Source: Rubrobacteraceae bacterium (GTDB taxonomy: Bacteria; Actinomycetota; Rubrobacteria; Rubrobacterales; Rubrobacteraceae). Taken from it: DNA of 64,000 nucleotides. The translations under genes were made by a program, and so were the position numbers. Numbering within the stretch: position 1 is the first letter of the stretch; every line of letters begins with the position of its first letter. Under the pieces are notes generated by a model. The model was not told where the DNA came from and did not search any database. It was given only the letters and a program-made list of their open reading frames with translations. Shown here piece after piece: positions 51,057 through 60,582 of this stretch. The stretch is from the NCBI GenBank assembly GCA_030448125.1, contig JAUJNO010000012.1, forward strand, positions 50,217 to 114,216. Reading direction: 5' to 3'.

Positions 51057-52574
51057 TCAGGTCTTTTTCCTTCCCAGGAGGTAGCGCGTCAGTACGAGGC
51101 TCACCGCGGCGATGAGGAGCAGCCCCGCGACGTCGAAGAGCGGGATCCCTTCGCCCCGGATCATGACCTCCTGCAGCGTCCGGATGCCGTAGGACGCCGG
51201 CAGGAAGTAGGCGATGGCCTTGGCCGGCCCTTGCATGTCGCCCAAGGGGAACAAAAAGCCGGCGAAGAGCACGCTCGCTATGAGCAGGAGCATCGCGACC
51301 TGTACGGCCTGCAGCTGGCTCCTGGCGAGCGCGGAGACCAGGAACCCCAGGCCCAGGGAGGCGACCGTCACGAGCGCCATCGCCAGGGCCATCACGAACA
51401 CCCCGCCCCCGATGGGGATGCCCAAGAAGACCGTGAGGACGGCCGCCACCGCCAGGTTCGCCCCGAGCACCAGCCCGAAGTAGGTCAGGAACTTGCCGGC
51501 CAGAAGCTCCCCGGCCCCGAGCGGCGAGACCTCGAAGAACTCGTAGGCGCCCTGTAGGCGTTCCCGGATGACGCTCAAGGAGGCCATGCTCACGGCGATG
51601 TGCTGGATGAGCAGGGCCAGAACCCCCGGCGCGTAGAACCCGACGATCCCCGGAGGGGTCGCCAGGTTCTCGACCTCCGACCGGAACGGGTTCGCCAGCA
51701 CTTCGGGCGGGGCGTCCGGCACGTCGGAGAGGGCGTTCTGCAGGTCGTCCACGGTTTGCTCCAGCTCCGAGACGCCGGCTAGCTCCTCCACCTCCTCGAC
51801 CCCGCCCTCCTGTGCCTCGCGCACCTCCGCGAGTTGCTCGCGGCCCTGCCGGACCCGCTCGAGTGCCGTCTGCGTGTCCCCGCCGGTTTCGTTGGGCGCG
51901 TCCTGCAAGACTTCCAGCGTCCTCTCCAGCTCCGAGAGGGAATCGTCCAGGTCGGCCGTGACGCTCCTCCCCTCCTCCGAGGCCAGGGCCTCCGCGGTGG
52001 CGTTCGCGTTCTGGAGCTGGCGGTCCAGGTAGTTCACCTGTTCTTGCGCCGAGCGGACGTCCCCGATGTTGCTGGCGATGCCCTGCTGCACGAGGCTCTG
52101 GTTGAGGTCGAGGACCAGCCCGTACACGCGCCGGGGCACCGCGGTCCCGAAGACGGGGTTTATCGAGTTGTAGGTTACCTCCAGGACCGCCTGCTCCCCG
52201 CTGGTTATGGCCTCCGAAGGGTCGGAGGGAATGGAGATTACCGCGTCTACCTCACCGCGCAAGAGTTGCTGCCTGGCGGCCTCCGGGTCGTCGGTGGTCC
52301 CCGCGAAGGTCGTACGGTTGGTGAACTCGTACCGGTACTCCTCGAAGAGCTCGGCACCCTCGCTCCCGGGTTCCACCACGACGAGGGCGCGCGGCGTCAG
52401 GATGCTCTGCACGTCGAGGCTCAGGCCGAAGGCCACCATGATTAGGATCGGCCCTATCAGCAAGAGCAACAGGAGCTGCGGCTGGCGCACGAGCCCCCAG
52501 AACTCCTTCGCCGCCACCGCCCCTATCCTCACCTGATCTTTCTCCTCGTACCAATGCAGAACCTCGACGTTCAC
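51057..52574 (-). CDS. ABC-2-type exporter permease with long coiled-coil external loop
   Basis: 505 residues. One N-terminal helix (LLLLLLIGPILIMVAFGLSL), then an extracytoplasmic region of about 270 residues, then five helices (GVLALLIQHIAVSMASLSVI; FGLVLGANLAVAAVLTVFLG; and three more). The external region contains coiled-coil heptads (VNYLDRQLQNANATAEALAS; DDSLSELERTLEVLQDAPNE; LERVRQGREQLAEVREAQEG). YhgE/Pip-like and ABC-2 permeases share this form. Substrate unknown. The 589-base stretch 52575-53163 holds nothing I can name. Confidence 0.85.
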   Translation of the reverse strand: MNVEVLHWYEEKDQVRIGAVAAKEFWGLVRQPQLLLLLLIGPILIMVAFGLSLDVQSILTPRALVVVEPGSEGAELFEEYRYEFTNRTTFAGTTDDPEAARQQLLRGEVDAVISIPSDPSEAITSGEQAVLEVTYNSINPVFGTAVPRRVYGLVLDLNQSLVQQGIASNIGDVRSAQEQVNYLDRQLQNANATAEALASEEGRSVTADLDDSLSELERTLEVLQDAPNETGGDTQTALERVRQGREQLAEVREAQEGGVEEVEELAGVSELEQTVDDLQNALSDVPDAPPEVLANPFRSEVENLATPPGIVGFYAPGVLALLIQHIAVSMASLSVIRERLQGAYEFFEVSPLGAGELLAGKFLTYFGLVLGANLAVAAVLTVFLGIPIGGGVFVMALAMALVTVASLGLGFLVSALARSQLQAVQVAMLLLIASVLFAGFLFPLGDMQGPAKAIAYFLPASYGIRTLQEVMIRGEGIPLFDVAGLLLIAAVSLVLTRYLLGRKKT

Positions 52575-53163
52575 GAGCCGACGACCGGCTCTTCAGGAGC
52601 TTACCAGGAAAGAATCTCACCCGTCCGGCGTCTCCCCGGTTGCCAGGTCGCGGTCCCTAACTGCACACCTCTACATTCGGGAGCTCCGGTGGCCTGCGCG
52701 TAAAGGATCGGTTAACGACCGGCAAGGTCTCCGTTAAGAGTAAGTTTTCGGGGTTCGTTCGATGGTATGTGGCGGAGGCAGGTAGGAGTCGAAGTCCCGG
52801 ATAATGGTACTCTCCGATCCCGGGCGGCTGGTCCAGGTCACCGTTCTGCCGTCGGAGATGCTCAGGCAACTACCCTACCGGCTGTTCCGGCGCGGCTCTG
52901 TGTATCCCACAACAAACCTTAACGGTCTCTTTACGCAAGATAACCGCACCGCTGCGGGGCTTTTACCGGAGGGTAGGATACTGGAGAGGATAGTCTGTGC
53001 GCCGTGAGAAGGGGAGCCAGTCGATCGGGGCGAGGACGAAGCCAGAGACGCGCCGGACGCACGCCGAGACCGGGCTTCGACGCGCTCGGAGAAGCGCACC
53101 AAAAGGCGCGCGCTCATCAGGCGAGAGCCCGTTAGGTCCCGAAAGCGCTTCGGAACGGAGAAG

Positions 53164-53823
53164 ATGATGAACGCAAAAGTCTTGATTCTGGTCACCGCGG
53201 TCTTTTTCGCGGTCTCTGTCCTGGTGAGCGACCGAGAGGCACGAGCCGAAGATCGGGCGGAGAGGGCCGAGGAGCGGGCCGAGAAAGCCATGGAGAGGGC
53301 CGAGGAGCGGGCGGAAAAGCGGGCGGAGAGAGCCGAAAGGGCCAAAGAGAAGGCCGAGGAGCGAGCCGAAAAGAAATCCAGGAAGAAGGCTGAAAAGCGG
53401 GCCAAAGAACGGGCGGAGAGCACCGAAGGACGAGCCGGGGGAAGCGACGAAAGCGAGGGGCGCGGCTCGGAAGACGTGACTATAAAGGTCCAAGGTGGTC
53501 GGCAAACGGAGTTCTCGGGGACGTGCGCCGTTGGCGGAGAAGAGAGCGCCATCGGCGGACAAACCCCCCAGAGCTTCGACTACGGTCTGGACGGCCAGAA
53601 GCTCAAATGTGAGATCCAGAACCAGAGCACCGGCCCGCTCAGGGTCGTGCTCGTCGGTGGAGAAAACGACCGCTCGGTGTACCAGATCAACGGCCGGGGC
53701 AGCACCATCAAGCTTACCTACACGAAAAACGGCATCTCGTCCTCGATCTCATCCGGTTCCGGTAGGCAGGCTAGCTCGTCCTCACAGGTGAGCGTGTCGT
53801 CTACGCGTTCACCAGGTTCATAG
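53164..53823 (+). CDS. exported protein with long Ala/Glu/Arg helix
   Basis: 219 residues; ATG 53164 or 53167, after GGAGAAG. A signal sequence (VLILVTAVFFAVSVLVS) is followed by about 65 residues of A/E/R/K-only repeats (RAERAEERAEKAMERAEERA type) with alternating charges that favour a single, isolated alpha-helix. Then a Gly/Ser/Glu linker and a C-terminal beta domain with two cysteines (FSGTCAVGGEE; LKCEIQNQST), a likely disulphide, ending in a Ser-rich tail. It may span the cell wall as a rigid rod with a head domain. No family recognised. Confidence 0.6.
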   Translation: MMNAKVLILVTAVFFAVSVLVSDREARAEDRAERAEERAEKAMERAEERAEKRAERAERAKEKAEERAEKKSRKKAEKRAKERAESTEGRAGGSDESEGRGSEDVTIKVQGGRQTEFSGTCAVGGEESAIGGQTPQSFDYGLDGQKLKCEIQNQSTGPLRVVLVGGENDRSVYQINGRGSTIKLTYTKNGISSSISSGSGRQASSSSQVSVSSTRSPGS

Positions 53824-53942
53824 CGCGAGCATAGAGTCAATGTTTTCCTCGGCGAGATTCAGATAGAAAGGGAGCTAGGGTGAACCGGAGTATCGGCTAA
53901 AGAGGTTGGTTAGCAGAGGCGCCCCGCGCGGCGGCCCGTTGG

Positions 53943-54254
53943 TTAGATCATGTTCCCCTTCTCCAGTTCCTGGGCCCGCACGAAGCTCTCGGCCGCGTCC
54001 TGGATCTTGTGCCGGCGCGTCTTCGCGGAGAAGTGTCCGACGAAGTCATCGCGCTCCACGCAGAGCTCCCCGTCCTCGCGGACGCCGCTGACGAAGCGGT
54101 TCCCCTCCTCGTCCTCGCAGACCGCGAACTCGTCTATGCGCTCCTCCTCGATCTTCGCCCTGGCGCCCTCCCCGCGGGTCGCGTAGACGGCCCGCCACAC
54201 TCCTCTCGCGGGGGTCGTCCGCAGTATCCTTACGCCGTTCTGGCGCTCACTCAC
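53943..54254 (-). CDS. small soluble protein of unknown function
   Basis: 103 residues from GTG 54254, nine bases after AAAGGAG (an ATG at 54308 lacks a site). Sequence blocks GVWRAVYATRGEGARAKIEE, IDEFAVCEDEEGNRFVSGVR and HKIQDAAESFVRAQELEKG suggest a beta-rich core with a C-terminal helix. No family recognised. It precedes nothing on its strand within 100 bases and seems monocistronic. Confidence 0.5.
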   Translation of the reverse strand: MSERQNGVRILRTTPARGVWRAVYATRGEGARAKIEEERIDEFAVCEDEEGNRFVSGVREDGELCVERDDFVGHFSAKTRRHKIQDAAESFVRAQELEKGNMI

Positions 54255-54469
54255 CGTCTGGGGCTCCTTTCCAACCGCTCCTTCTCGTGTGTCTTTGGGG
54301 GCGAGCAACCTCCCCGCCGCTCACCCCCTTACCGGTTACGACCCTGGCCTACTCGCGCCCTCGTCGCGGCGAGTGTATAGCTTTCCGCCGCTAACCGTGG
54401 GGGCGGAGGTAGATCCCGCCCGGGAATAGCGCCGTCTCTGCCCCTCGATGAGCGTAAACTCCGTGTCCC

Positions 54470-56434
54470 CTATGGTTCGTGGATGAGCGTCCGGAAAGCT
54501 GCCCGCTGGTCCGACGTGCCCACGACGCCGACCACGTCGCCTGTCTCTAAAGAAACTTCGGGACCGGGGTTCGGGAGCGCTTCGTCGCCGCGGACGATCG
54601 CCACCACGGACGCGCCCGTCTCGCTCCTTATCCGGAGCTCGCCGATGCTCTTCTCGACTATCGAGGCGTTCTCGGGGAGGCGGAACCACTCCGTCTCGAT
54701 CATGCGCGAGGTCCTGCCCAGTTGCTGGAGGAGGTCCTTGCCGGCGGTGTTGCCGGCGACCGGGGCGTAGAGTTCCCGACGAACCCTGTCGCTTATGCGC
54801 TGGATCTCGCCGGCCCCCACTCCCAGGTGCGAGAGCGCCTGCCGGCCGAGCTCCAGCCCCGCCTCGAACTCCGGTTGCACCGCCTCGTAGATCCCTAGCT
54901 TGCCGAGGTCCTCGAGCTGCTCCTGATGCGCCGCGCGGGCGACGATGTGGATGTCCGGAGCGATCCCGCGGACGCGCTCGACTACGAGCCGCGCGCCCGC
55001 CGGGTCGGGGACCGTGAGGATCACCAGCCGCGCTTTTCCCACCCCCGCCGCTTCAAGTACCGGCTCCGCCGCCGCGTCGCCGAAGACCGCCGGGAACCCC
55101 TCTGCCTTCGCGGCCTCCGCCCGCTCCGGATTGCCGTCTATTACCACGAATCTTTGCTCGAGGCTTCCAAGTAGCCGCGCCACGAAGGCCCCGACTCGCC
55201 CGTGCCCCGCGATGACTACGTGGTCCTCGAGCCCCGTCTTTGGCAGGTTGAAGGTATTCATGGTCTCTTTGGGGAACCTCTCGCGCCACCGACCGTACAG
55301 GGCGGGCGCGAGGCGCGTGGCGAACGGGGTGAGAGCCATGGTGACGACCGCCGTCGTCAGCACGATGGAGTACAGTTCTTCGGAGATGGCGCCCAAAGTG
55401 ATGCCCTCGCGCGCGATCACGAACGAGAACTCCCCGACCTGGAAGAGTCCCAAGCCGACCGCGAACGGGACTATGTTGCCGTATCCGAAGGCCCGGGTCA
55501 GGCCCCCGAAGATCAGGGCCTTCACGACGAAGACGAGCAGGACCACCAGCGCGATGGTCCCCGCCCGCTCCCACAGAAACGCTGGGTCTATGAGCATCCC
55601 GACCGAGACGAAGAACAGCATGGCGAAGACGTCGCGCAGGGGGCCGATGTCCGCGAGGGCCTGGTGACTGTAGTCAGACCGGGAGAGGACCATGCCGGCC
55701 ACAAAGGCCCCGAAGGCGAAAGAGAGCCCGAAGAGGTAGGTAGCGTAGCCCACCCCGAGACCTATGGCGACCACGGAGAGCAAGAACAGCTCGCGCGAGT
55801 TCTCGCCCGCGAGCCTGGCCATGAGCCACGGGAAGACCCGCGTACCGAAGAGAGCCATGCCCACGATAAAGACCGCTGCCTCCAACGCCGCGATCCCGAG
55901 CCGGGGCAGCCCCTCGCTCACGTCCCCGAGCTCGGGTAGCAGTATCGTGAGGGGCACCACTGCCAGGTCTTGCACGACGAGCATCCCCACGATGACGCGG
56001 CCCGACAGCGTGTCCATGACGCCCTGCTCGGAGAGCGCCTTGAGCACGACGGCCGTACTGGAGAGCGCCACGAGGGCCCCGAGCCACACCGACTCCTCCC
56101 AATCGAGGCCGAGGACGAGTTGGCCTATCCCGTAGCCGAAGAGGGCCGTCAGCGCCATCTGGATGGGGGTGCCCACGAGCGCGACGCGCCGCACCGGGGC
56201 AAGCTCCTCAATGGGGAAGTGCAGCCCGATGGAGAAGAGCAAGAGCGCCACCCCTATCTCCGCCAGAAGCTCGATGTCGTGGACGTCCCCAACCGTCGGT
56301 CCCCCGGTGTTCGGACCGATCAGGACGCCGGCCAGTATGTAGCCCAGGATCAGGGGCAGCCCGAGCCGCCGGGCGACGAGCCCGCCCAGGAAGGCCGCCA
56401 CCAGGATTAGAGCGAGGTCGCCGGCGATGCCCAT
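54470..56434 (-). CDS. CPA2-family cation/proton antiporter with TrkA domains
   Basis: 654 residues. Thirteen or so transmembrane helices up to about residue 390 (LILGYILAGVLIGPNTGGPT, ELLAEIGVALLLFSIGLHFP, RVIVGMLVVQDLAVVPLTIL are CPA2 marks). Then a TrkA-N NAD-binding domain (VVIAGHGRVGAFVARLLGSL) and a TrkA-C domain at the end (LPENASIVEKSIGELRIRSE). Similar to KefB/YbaL, which exchange K+ or Na+ for protons and respond to bound nucleotide. Monocistronic and divergent from the HDO-like gene. Confidence 0.92.
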   Translation of the reverse strand: MGIAGDLALILVAAFLGGLVARRLGLPLILGYILAGVLIGPNTGGPTVGDVHDIELLAEIGVALLLFSIGLHFPIEELAPVRRVALVGTPIQMALTALFGYGIGQLVLGLDWEESVWLGALVALSSTAVVLKALSEQGVMDTLSGRVIVGMLVVQDLAVVPLTILLPELGDVSEGLPRLGIAALEAAVFIVGMALFGTRVFPWLMARLAGENSRELFLLSVVAIGLGVGYATYLFGLSFAFGAFVAGMVLSRSDYSHQALADIGPLRDVFAMLFFVSVGMLIDPAFLWERAGTIALVVLLVFVVKALIFGGLTRAFGYGNIVPFAVGLGLFQVGEFSFVIAREGITLGAISEELYSIVLTTAVVTMALTPFATRLAPALYGRWRERFPKETMNTFNLPKTGLEDHVVIAGHGRVGAFVARLLGSLEQRFVVIDGNPERAEAAKAEGFPAVFGDAAAEPVLEAAGVGKARLVILTVPDPAGARLVVERVRGIAPDIHIVARAAHQEQLEDLGKLGIYEAVQPEFEAGLELGRQALSHLGVGAGEIQRISDRVRRELYAPVAGNTAGKDLLQQLGRTSRMIETEWFRLPENASIVEKSIGELRIRSETGASVVAIVRGDEALPNPGPEVSLETGDVVGVVGTSDQRAAFRTLIHEP

Positions 56435-56597
56435 ACGATCATTTTAACCGTGTAGCCCGCAGGAAATGTCTTCCAGGCGCGACTGGTCTGGCGGAACTGG
56501 CGAAAGACGATATGACTGCCCCAGGGGATCAATCCCTCGAAGTAGGGGTAACAGAGGTAAACTGGAGAGGATGCGTAGCAGGCAGGAGGCTTTTGAA

Positions 56598-57329
56598 GTG
56601 GATTCCACAGAGTTTTTGGGACGATTGAAGCGGGAGGTCATCGGGCACCCGGCGCTCGTACATCCCTTTCTCGAGCGGTTCGGGGAGGGAGACGCGAGCG
56701 AAGAGGGGGTGCGGACGTTCGCGATCCAGTACTACCGCCACGTCCGGGTGAGCCGGTTGTACCTGGCGTCGCTCATCTCCAACTGCGGCCACGACGAGAA
56801 GCTCCAACTCGCCCTGGCCGAGATCCTTTTCGACGAGTACGGCCACCTGAACCCCGAAGAGACGCATCCGGCTTTGTACAGGCGCTTTATGGAGGCTTTG
56901 GGCCTCGCCGAAGAGGAGTGGGAGGCTCCGACGACGATCCCGGAGGTACAGCTCTACGTAAGCGTTCACCGCGAGCTGACGCGCGACCCGGACGTGCGGC
57001 TCGGCCTGGGGGCGATGGGTCCGGCGAGCGAGTGGCCGGTACCCCCGATCTACGTGCGCCTCACCGAGGGCTTGAAGAAGGCGACCGACCTGCCGGACGA
57101 GGCCCTGGAGATTTTCACCAGTCACGTAACGATGGACGTTACCCACGCTCGTATCATGATGGATGCCATCGCCCCTTACGCCGAAGACGAAGAAGGCCAG
57201 AAAAAGGTGCGCGAGGGCGCCATGCGCTCTCTGGACGCCCGCTCGGTGATGCTCGATGGGCTCTACAAGGCCGTCTATGGGGAGCCGGCACCGCTCGCGC
57301 ACGACCCCGTCCGCGCCACCGCTCCGTAG
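56598..57329 (+). CDS. heme-oxygenase-like diiron (CADD/PqqC-type) protein
   Basis: 243 residues from GTG 56598, eight bases after AGGAGG; an ATG at 56571 is the alternative. The fold is an all-helical bundle with metal-site residues in TFAIQYYRHVRVSRLYLASL, AEILFDEYGHLNPEETHPAL and FTSHVTMDVTHARIMMDAIA. These Glu/His/Asp positions match the HDO (heme-oxygenase-like diiron oxidase) superfamily. Reactions range from fatty-acid to amino-acid oxidation; the substrate is unknown here. It stops directly before mutM with no gap. Confidence 0.75.
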   Translation: MDSTEFLGRLKREVIGHPALVHPFLERFGEGDASEEGVRTFAIQYYRHVRVSRLYLASLISNCGHDEKLQLALAEILFDEYGHLNPEETHPALYRRFMEALGLAEEEWEAPTTIPEVQLYVSVHRELTRDPDVRLGLGAMGPASEWPVPPIYVRLTEGLKKATDLPDEALEIFTSHVTMDVTHARIMMDAIAPYAEDEEGQKKVREGAMRSLDARSVMLDGLYKAVYGEPAPLAHDPVRATAP

Positions 57330-58184
57330 ATGCCCGAGCTACCCGAGGTCGAGACGATAAAGGAGCATCTGCGTGAGCTGGTCGCCGGCTCGCTCATCAC
57401 GGACGTCGAGGTGCTCGACCCCGGCCTCGTGGAGCAGCCCTCAGCCGAAGAATTCGAACGGGAGCTGGAGGGAGAGCGGATCTCGGGGGCGCGGCGGCGG
57501 GCGAAGCACCTGATCGTCGAGCTCGACTCCGGTAACTCCCTGGTCTTCCAGCTAAAGATCGGGGGCCAGCTCCTCCTCGTGCCGCCGGTCGAGGAGCCGA
57601 AAACGGCGCTCATGCTCGTGCTCCACCTGGACGGGGACCGGAGGCTGTTCCTGCGCGACGAGACGCGATTTACCCGCGCGCGCCTGCTGGACGCGGAGGA
57701 ACTGGAGGCGCGGCTCTCTACTCTAGGGCCGGAGCCGTTAGAGGAGGAATTCAGGGAGAACGGCGTAAAATACTTGCAAGAGACCCTTTCTTCCCGGAGA
57801 GCTCAGATAAAACCGCTGTTGCTGGATCAAAAAGTCGTCGCCGGCATAGGCAACATCTACGTGGACGAGATCCTCTACGACGCCAGGTTACATCCTCGCC
57901 GCAAGGCCAACACGCTCTCGGAGGAGGAGTGGAGGGGGCTACACGCGGCGATCCTCGAGAACCTCGCGGCGGGCGTCGAGCACCGGGGAACGACCGTGCG
58001 GCTGTACAAGGACGTGCTGAACCGTCCGGGCGAGCACCAGGACTACCTGCGGGTCTTCGAGAAGCACGGTAAGTCTTGCCCGGGCTGCGAGGGCTCGAAG
58101 GTCGTTCGGGAGAAGGTCGGGGGGCGCCCGACGCACTTCTGCCCCTCCTGTCAGCTTGAGGACTGGCGCGAGGGGGAACAATAG
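57330..58184 (+). CDS. mutM: formamidopyrimidine-DNA glycosylase
   Basis: 284 residues. It begins PELPEVETIKEHL, with the catalytic Pro1/Glu2 after Met removal. ARRRAKHLIVELDSG holds the conserved lysine. The helix-two-turn-helix LLLDQKVVAGIGNIYVDEIL and C-terminal zinc finger CPGCEGSKVVREKVGGRPTH...CPSC are complete. It removes 8-oxoguanine and formamidopyrimidines in base-excision repair. The ATG follows the upstream stop immediately (TAGATG). Confidence 0.95.
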   Translation: MPELPEVETIKEHLRELVAGSLITDVEVLDPGLVEQPSAEEFERELEGERISGARRRAKHLIVELDSGNSLVFQLKIGGQLLLVPPVEEPKTALMLVLHLDGDRRLFLRDETRFTRARLLDAEELEARLSTLGPEPLEEEFRENGVKYLQETLSSRRAQIKPLLLDQKVVAGIGNIYVDEILYDARLHPRRKANTLSEEEWRGLHAAILENLAAGVEHRGTTVRLYKDVLNRPGEHQDYLRVFEKHGKSCPGCEGSKVVREKVGGRPTHFCPSCQLEDWREGEQ

Positions 58185-58220
58185 TTAACATTAGGCTAGG
58201 TCTACGGAAGGAGAAGTAGG

Positions 58221-59726
58221 GTGGCGGAAGACAACAAGTTCGACCTCGTGATAATCGGCAGCGGAAACGGTGGGTATATCCCCGCTATTCGGGCGAGCCA
58301 GCTTGGGATGAGCGTGGCGCTCGTGGAGAGGGAGAGCGTACTGGGCGGGACGTGCCTGAACTGGGGCTGCATCCCGACCAAGGCCCTGCTCCACACCGCG
58401 GAGTTGCTCAACGCCTTTAACCACAGCGAAGATTTCGGGATAAACGCCAACGGCGTCGAGCTCGACTACGAGCAGCTCGCCGAGTACAGGGACCGGGTCG
58501 TCGGAAGGCTGCAGAAGGGCGTCTCGGGCCTGATGCGGAAAAACAAGATCCAGGTCTTCACCGGCGTAGGCAGCTTCGTCGAGCCAAAGAAGATAAAGGT
58601 GGAGGGCGAGGATGGCGAGCAGGAGCTAGAGGGCGAGAACGTCCTCATCGCCACGGGTTCGGCCGTGAGGACCCTGCCGGGCCTGGAGATAGACCACGAG
58701 AAGGTCGTCTCCAGCGACGACGTGGTAACGGCGAAGGAGTACCCGAGCTCGGTCATCGTTCTGGGTTCCGGGGCCGTGGGCACCGAGTTCGCCAGCATGT
58801 ACAACGACTTCGGCGCCGAGGTCACCATCGTCGAGGTCCTTGACAGGCTGCTCCCGAGCGAGGACCCGGAGATCTCTACCGAGCTGCAAAAGCGCTTCGA
58901 GGAGCGCGGCGTCAGGGTCATGACGGGCACCATGGCCGACTCGGAGAGCCTCGAAAAGACCGACGATGGGGTGAAGATCAAGGTCTCATCCGTCAGTGAG
59001 GAGAAGCAGGAAGAGGAAGAGGAGGAGGCCGACGAGGAGAGCACCTACGGCGGGGAGACCGACCCGGCCGAAGAAGGCGCTGCCAGCGACGGCGAGGGCG
59101 AGACGTTGGAGGCCGAGCAGATCCTGGTCGCCATCGGGCGCAAGACCGCGATCGAAGACCTCAACCTCGACGTGACGAACATCGAGGTGAACGACGGCGG
59201 CGAGATCCAGGTGGACGAGTTCTACCGGACCGCCGAGGAGGGCGTCTACGCCGTGGGAGACGTGATAGGCGGCTACTGGCTGGCTCACGCCGCCGGCCAC
59301 GAGGGTGTCGTCGCCGCGGAGCACATGGCCGGCGAGGACCCGATGCCGCTGGACCAGAACATAATCCCGCGCGTCACCTTCTGCCGTCCGGAGGTCGCCT
59401 CGTTCGGGTTGACCCGAACCCAGGCCGAGGAAGAGGGCTACGAGGTCAAGGAGTCGAACTTCCCCTTCCGGGCCATCGGCAAAGCCCTCATAGAGGGCGA
59501 GCCGAACGGCTTTGTGAAGGTGGTCGCCGACGCGGAGACCGACCTCCTGCTCGGGATGCACGCCATAGGGCCGAAGGTCACGGATCTCATAGCCGAGGGG
59601 GTCTTCGCCAAGCTGGTCGAGGGGACGCCGCAGGAGATAGGGATGGCCGTTCACGCCCACCCGAGCCTCGCCGAGGTGATGGGCGAGGCCGCCCTGGCGG
59701 TCGACGGACACGCGATTCATATTTAG
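58221..59726 (+). CDS. lpdA: dihydrolipoamide dehydrogenase with acidic insertion
   Basis: 501 residues, GTG start after GGAAGGAGAAG. FAD motif LVIIGSGNGGYIPAIRASQL, redox pair GGTCLNWGCIPTKALLH (Cys-x4-Cys), NAD motif IVLGSGAVGTEFASMYND and dimer-interface HAHPSLAEVMGEAAL are all present. About 45 residues inserted in the NAD domain (about 254-300) are almost all acidic (KQEEEEEEADEESTYGGETD...). E3 enzymes serve 2-oxo acid dehydrogenases and glycine cleavage. lipA and lipB at 61.7-63.4 kb make the lipoyl group it reoxidises. Confidence 0.9.
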   Translation: MAEDNKFDLVIIGSGNGGYIPAIRASQLGMSVALVERESVLGGTCLNWGCIPTKALLHTAELLNAFNHSEDFGINANGVELDYEQLAEYRDRVVGRLQKGVSGLMRKNKIQVFTGVGSFVEPKKIKVEGEDGEQELEGENVLIATGSAVRTLPGLEIDHEKVVSSDDVVTAKEYPSSVIVLGSGAVGTEFASMYNDFGAEVTIVEVLDRLLPSEDPEISTELQKRFEERGVRVMTGTMADSESLEKTDDGVKIKVSSVSEEKQEEEEEEADEESTYGGETDPAEEGAASDGEGETLEAEQILVAIGRKTAIEDLNLDVTNIEVNDGGEIQVDEFYRTAEEGVYAVGDVIGGYWLAHAAGHEGVVAAEHMAGEDPMPLDQNIIPRVTFCRPEVASFGLTRTQAEEEGYEVKESNFPFRAIGKALIEGEPNGFVKVVADAETDLLLGMHAIGPKVTDLIAEGVFAKLVEGTPQEIGMAVHAHPSLAEVMGEAALAVDGHAIHI

Positions 59727-60005
59727 TTGTTAGTGGTCAGCTATCAGCCGTCAACAAGGGGATGTCCGCGAGGCTGCTCCGAAGGGACGCGAAGCGACGC
59801 CGCTTTCGCGCGGCGACGACCGGGCGTTTTCGGTTTGTCGCCCCGGTGTCGCTGTATGGCAAAGGCGTAGCCGCCCACGGAAAAGCTGAGAGCTGGCTGC
59901 TCTACATTCGACCCGGCCCGTGACGGCTTCGGCTTCCGCAACCCGGTCGGCCCTACTCTGAATCGGACCGGTGGAGAGAGGCTCCTCCGCTGGTCCGACG
60001 CTTTC

Positions 60006-60554
60006 GTGTACGGGAAGGGCCTCTGCTTCGGCATGGCCGCGGCGGCCCTTCTGAACTTCTCCGGCCGGGCGACGGAGCGCCGCCCACCGCTCGCGGACAT
60101 CCCGCTCAATCCGAACTTGCTGGCCGTGCTCCGGGAGTACCAGCTCCGGCAGTTCTATCCGCGAACGGTCCTCGCGACCACGCGGGACTGGGTGACCTCC
60201 GGGGGCGGGAGGCCGGATCGCATCCTCGGGCGGTTGCATCCGGCGGGGACGAGCCTGGTCCCGCACATCCTCTGCTTCGGGCCTGCGCCCAACCGGAGGT
60301 TCCTTTACTGCTTCGCGCGGGCGCACGCCGTCGTGCCGTACCGGATCGAGGAGGGGCGGGTGTACGTCTACGACCCGAATTATCCGCGGGACCGGGAGAG
60401 GTTCGTGGAGTTCGCTCGTGGAGAGTTCGAGTACGGCGGGTTCCGGTCACGGGAGGGGTGGGGGATCACGCTCGTGCCGGTCCCCGCGTGCGGCTGGCGC
60501 CGTCGGTTCTTGGGCGAGCGTTTCGGAGCGGGTAGACTGGTCGCGAAGCGGTAG
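60006..60554 (+). CDS. papain-like / C39-like cysteine protease domain protein, N-terminus uncertain
   Basis: 182 residues from GTG 60006. GKGLCFGMAAAALLNF carries the likely catalytic Cys in the GxCxGM setting, and FARAHAVVPYRIEEGRVYVYDPNYP the His and Asp/Asn. In the same frame the domain clearly starts earlier: DPARDGFGFRNPVGPTLNRT is encoded from about 59895, behind a stop and without ATG/GTG/TTG. A separate frame from ATG 59762 (54 codons) precedes it, so the true gene may start there and be broken by an indel. No transmembrane helix. Confidence 0.5.
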   Translation: MYGKGLCFGMAAAALLNFSGRATERRPPLADIPLNPNLLAVLREYQLRQFYPRTVLATTRDWVTSGGGRPDRILGRLHPAGTSLVPHILCFGPAPNRRFLYCFARAHAVVPYRIEEGRVYVYDPNYPRDRERFVEFARGEFEYGGFRSREGWGITLVPVPACGWRRRFLGERFGAGRLVAKR

Positions 60555-60582
60555 GTAAGCGTACCTGTATGGGAGGCGGAAG

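Noticed and set aside
52804..53007. 67-codon + strand frame before the exported rod protein
   Set aside because: No ribosome binding site and no recognisable feature; gap left without a gene.
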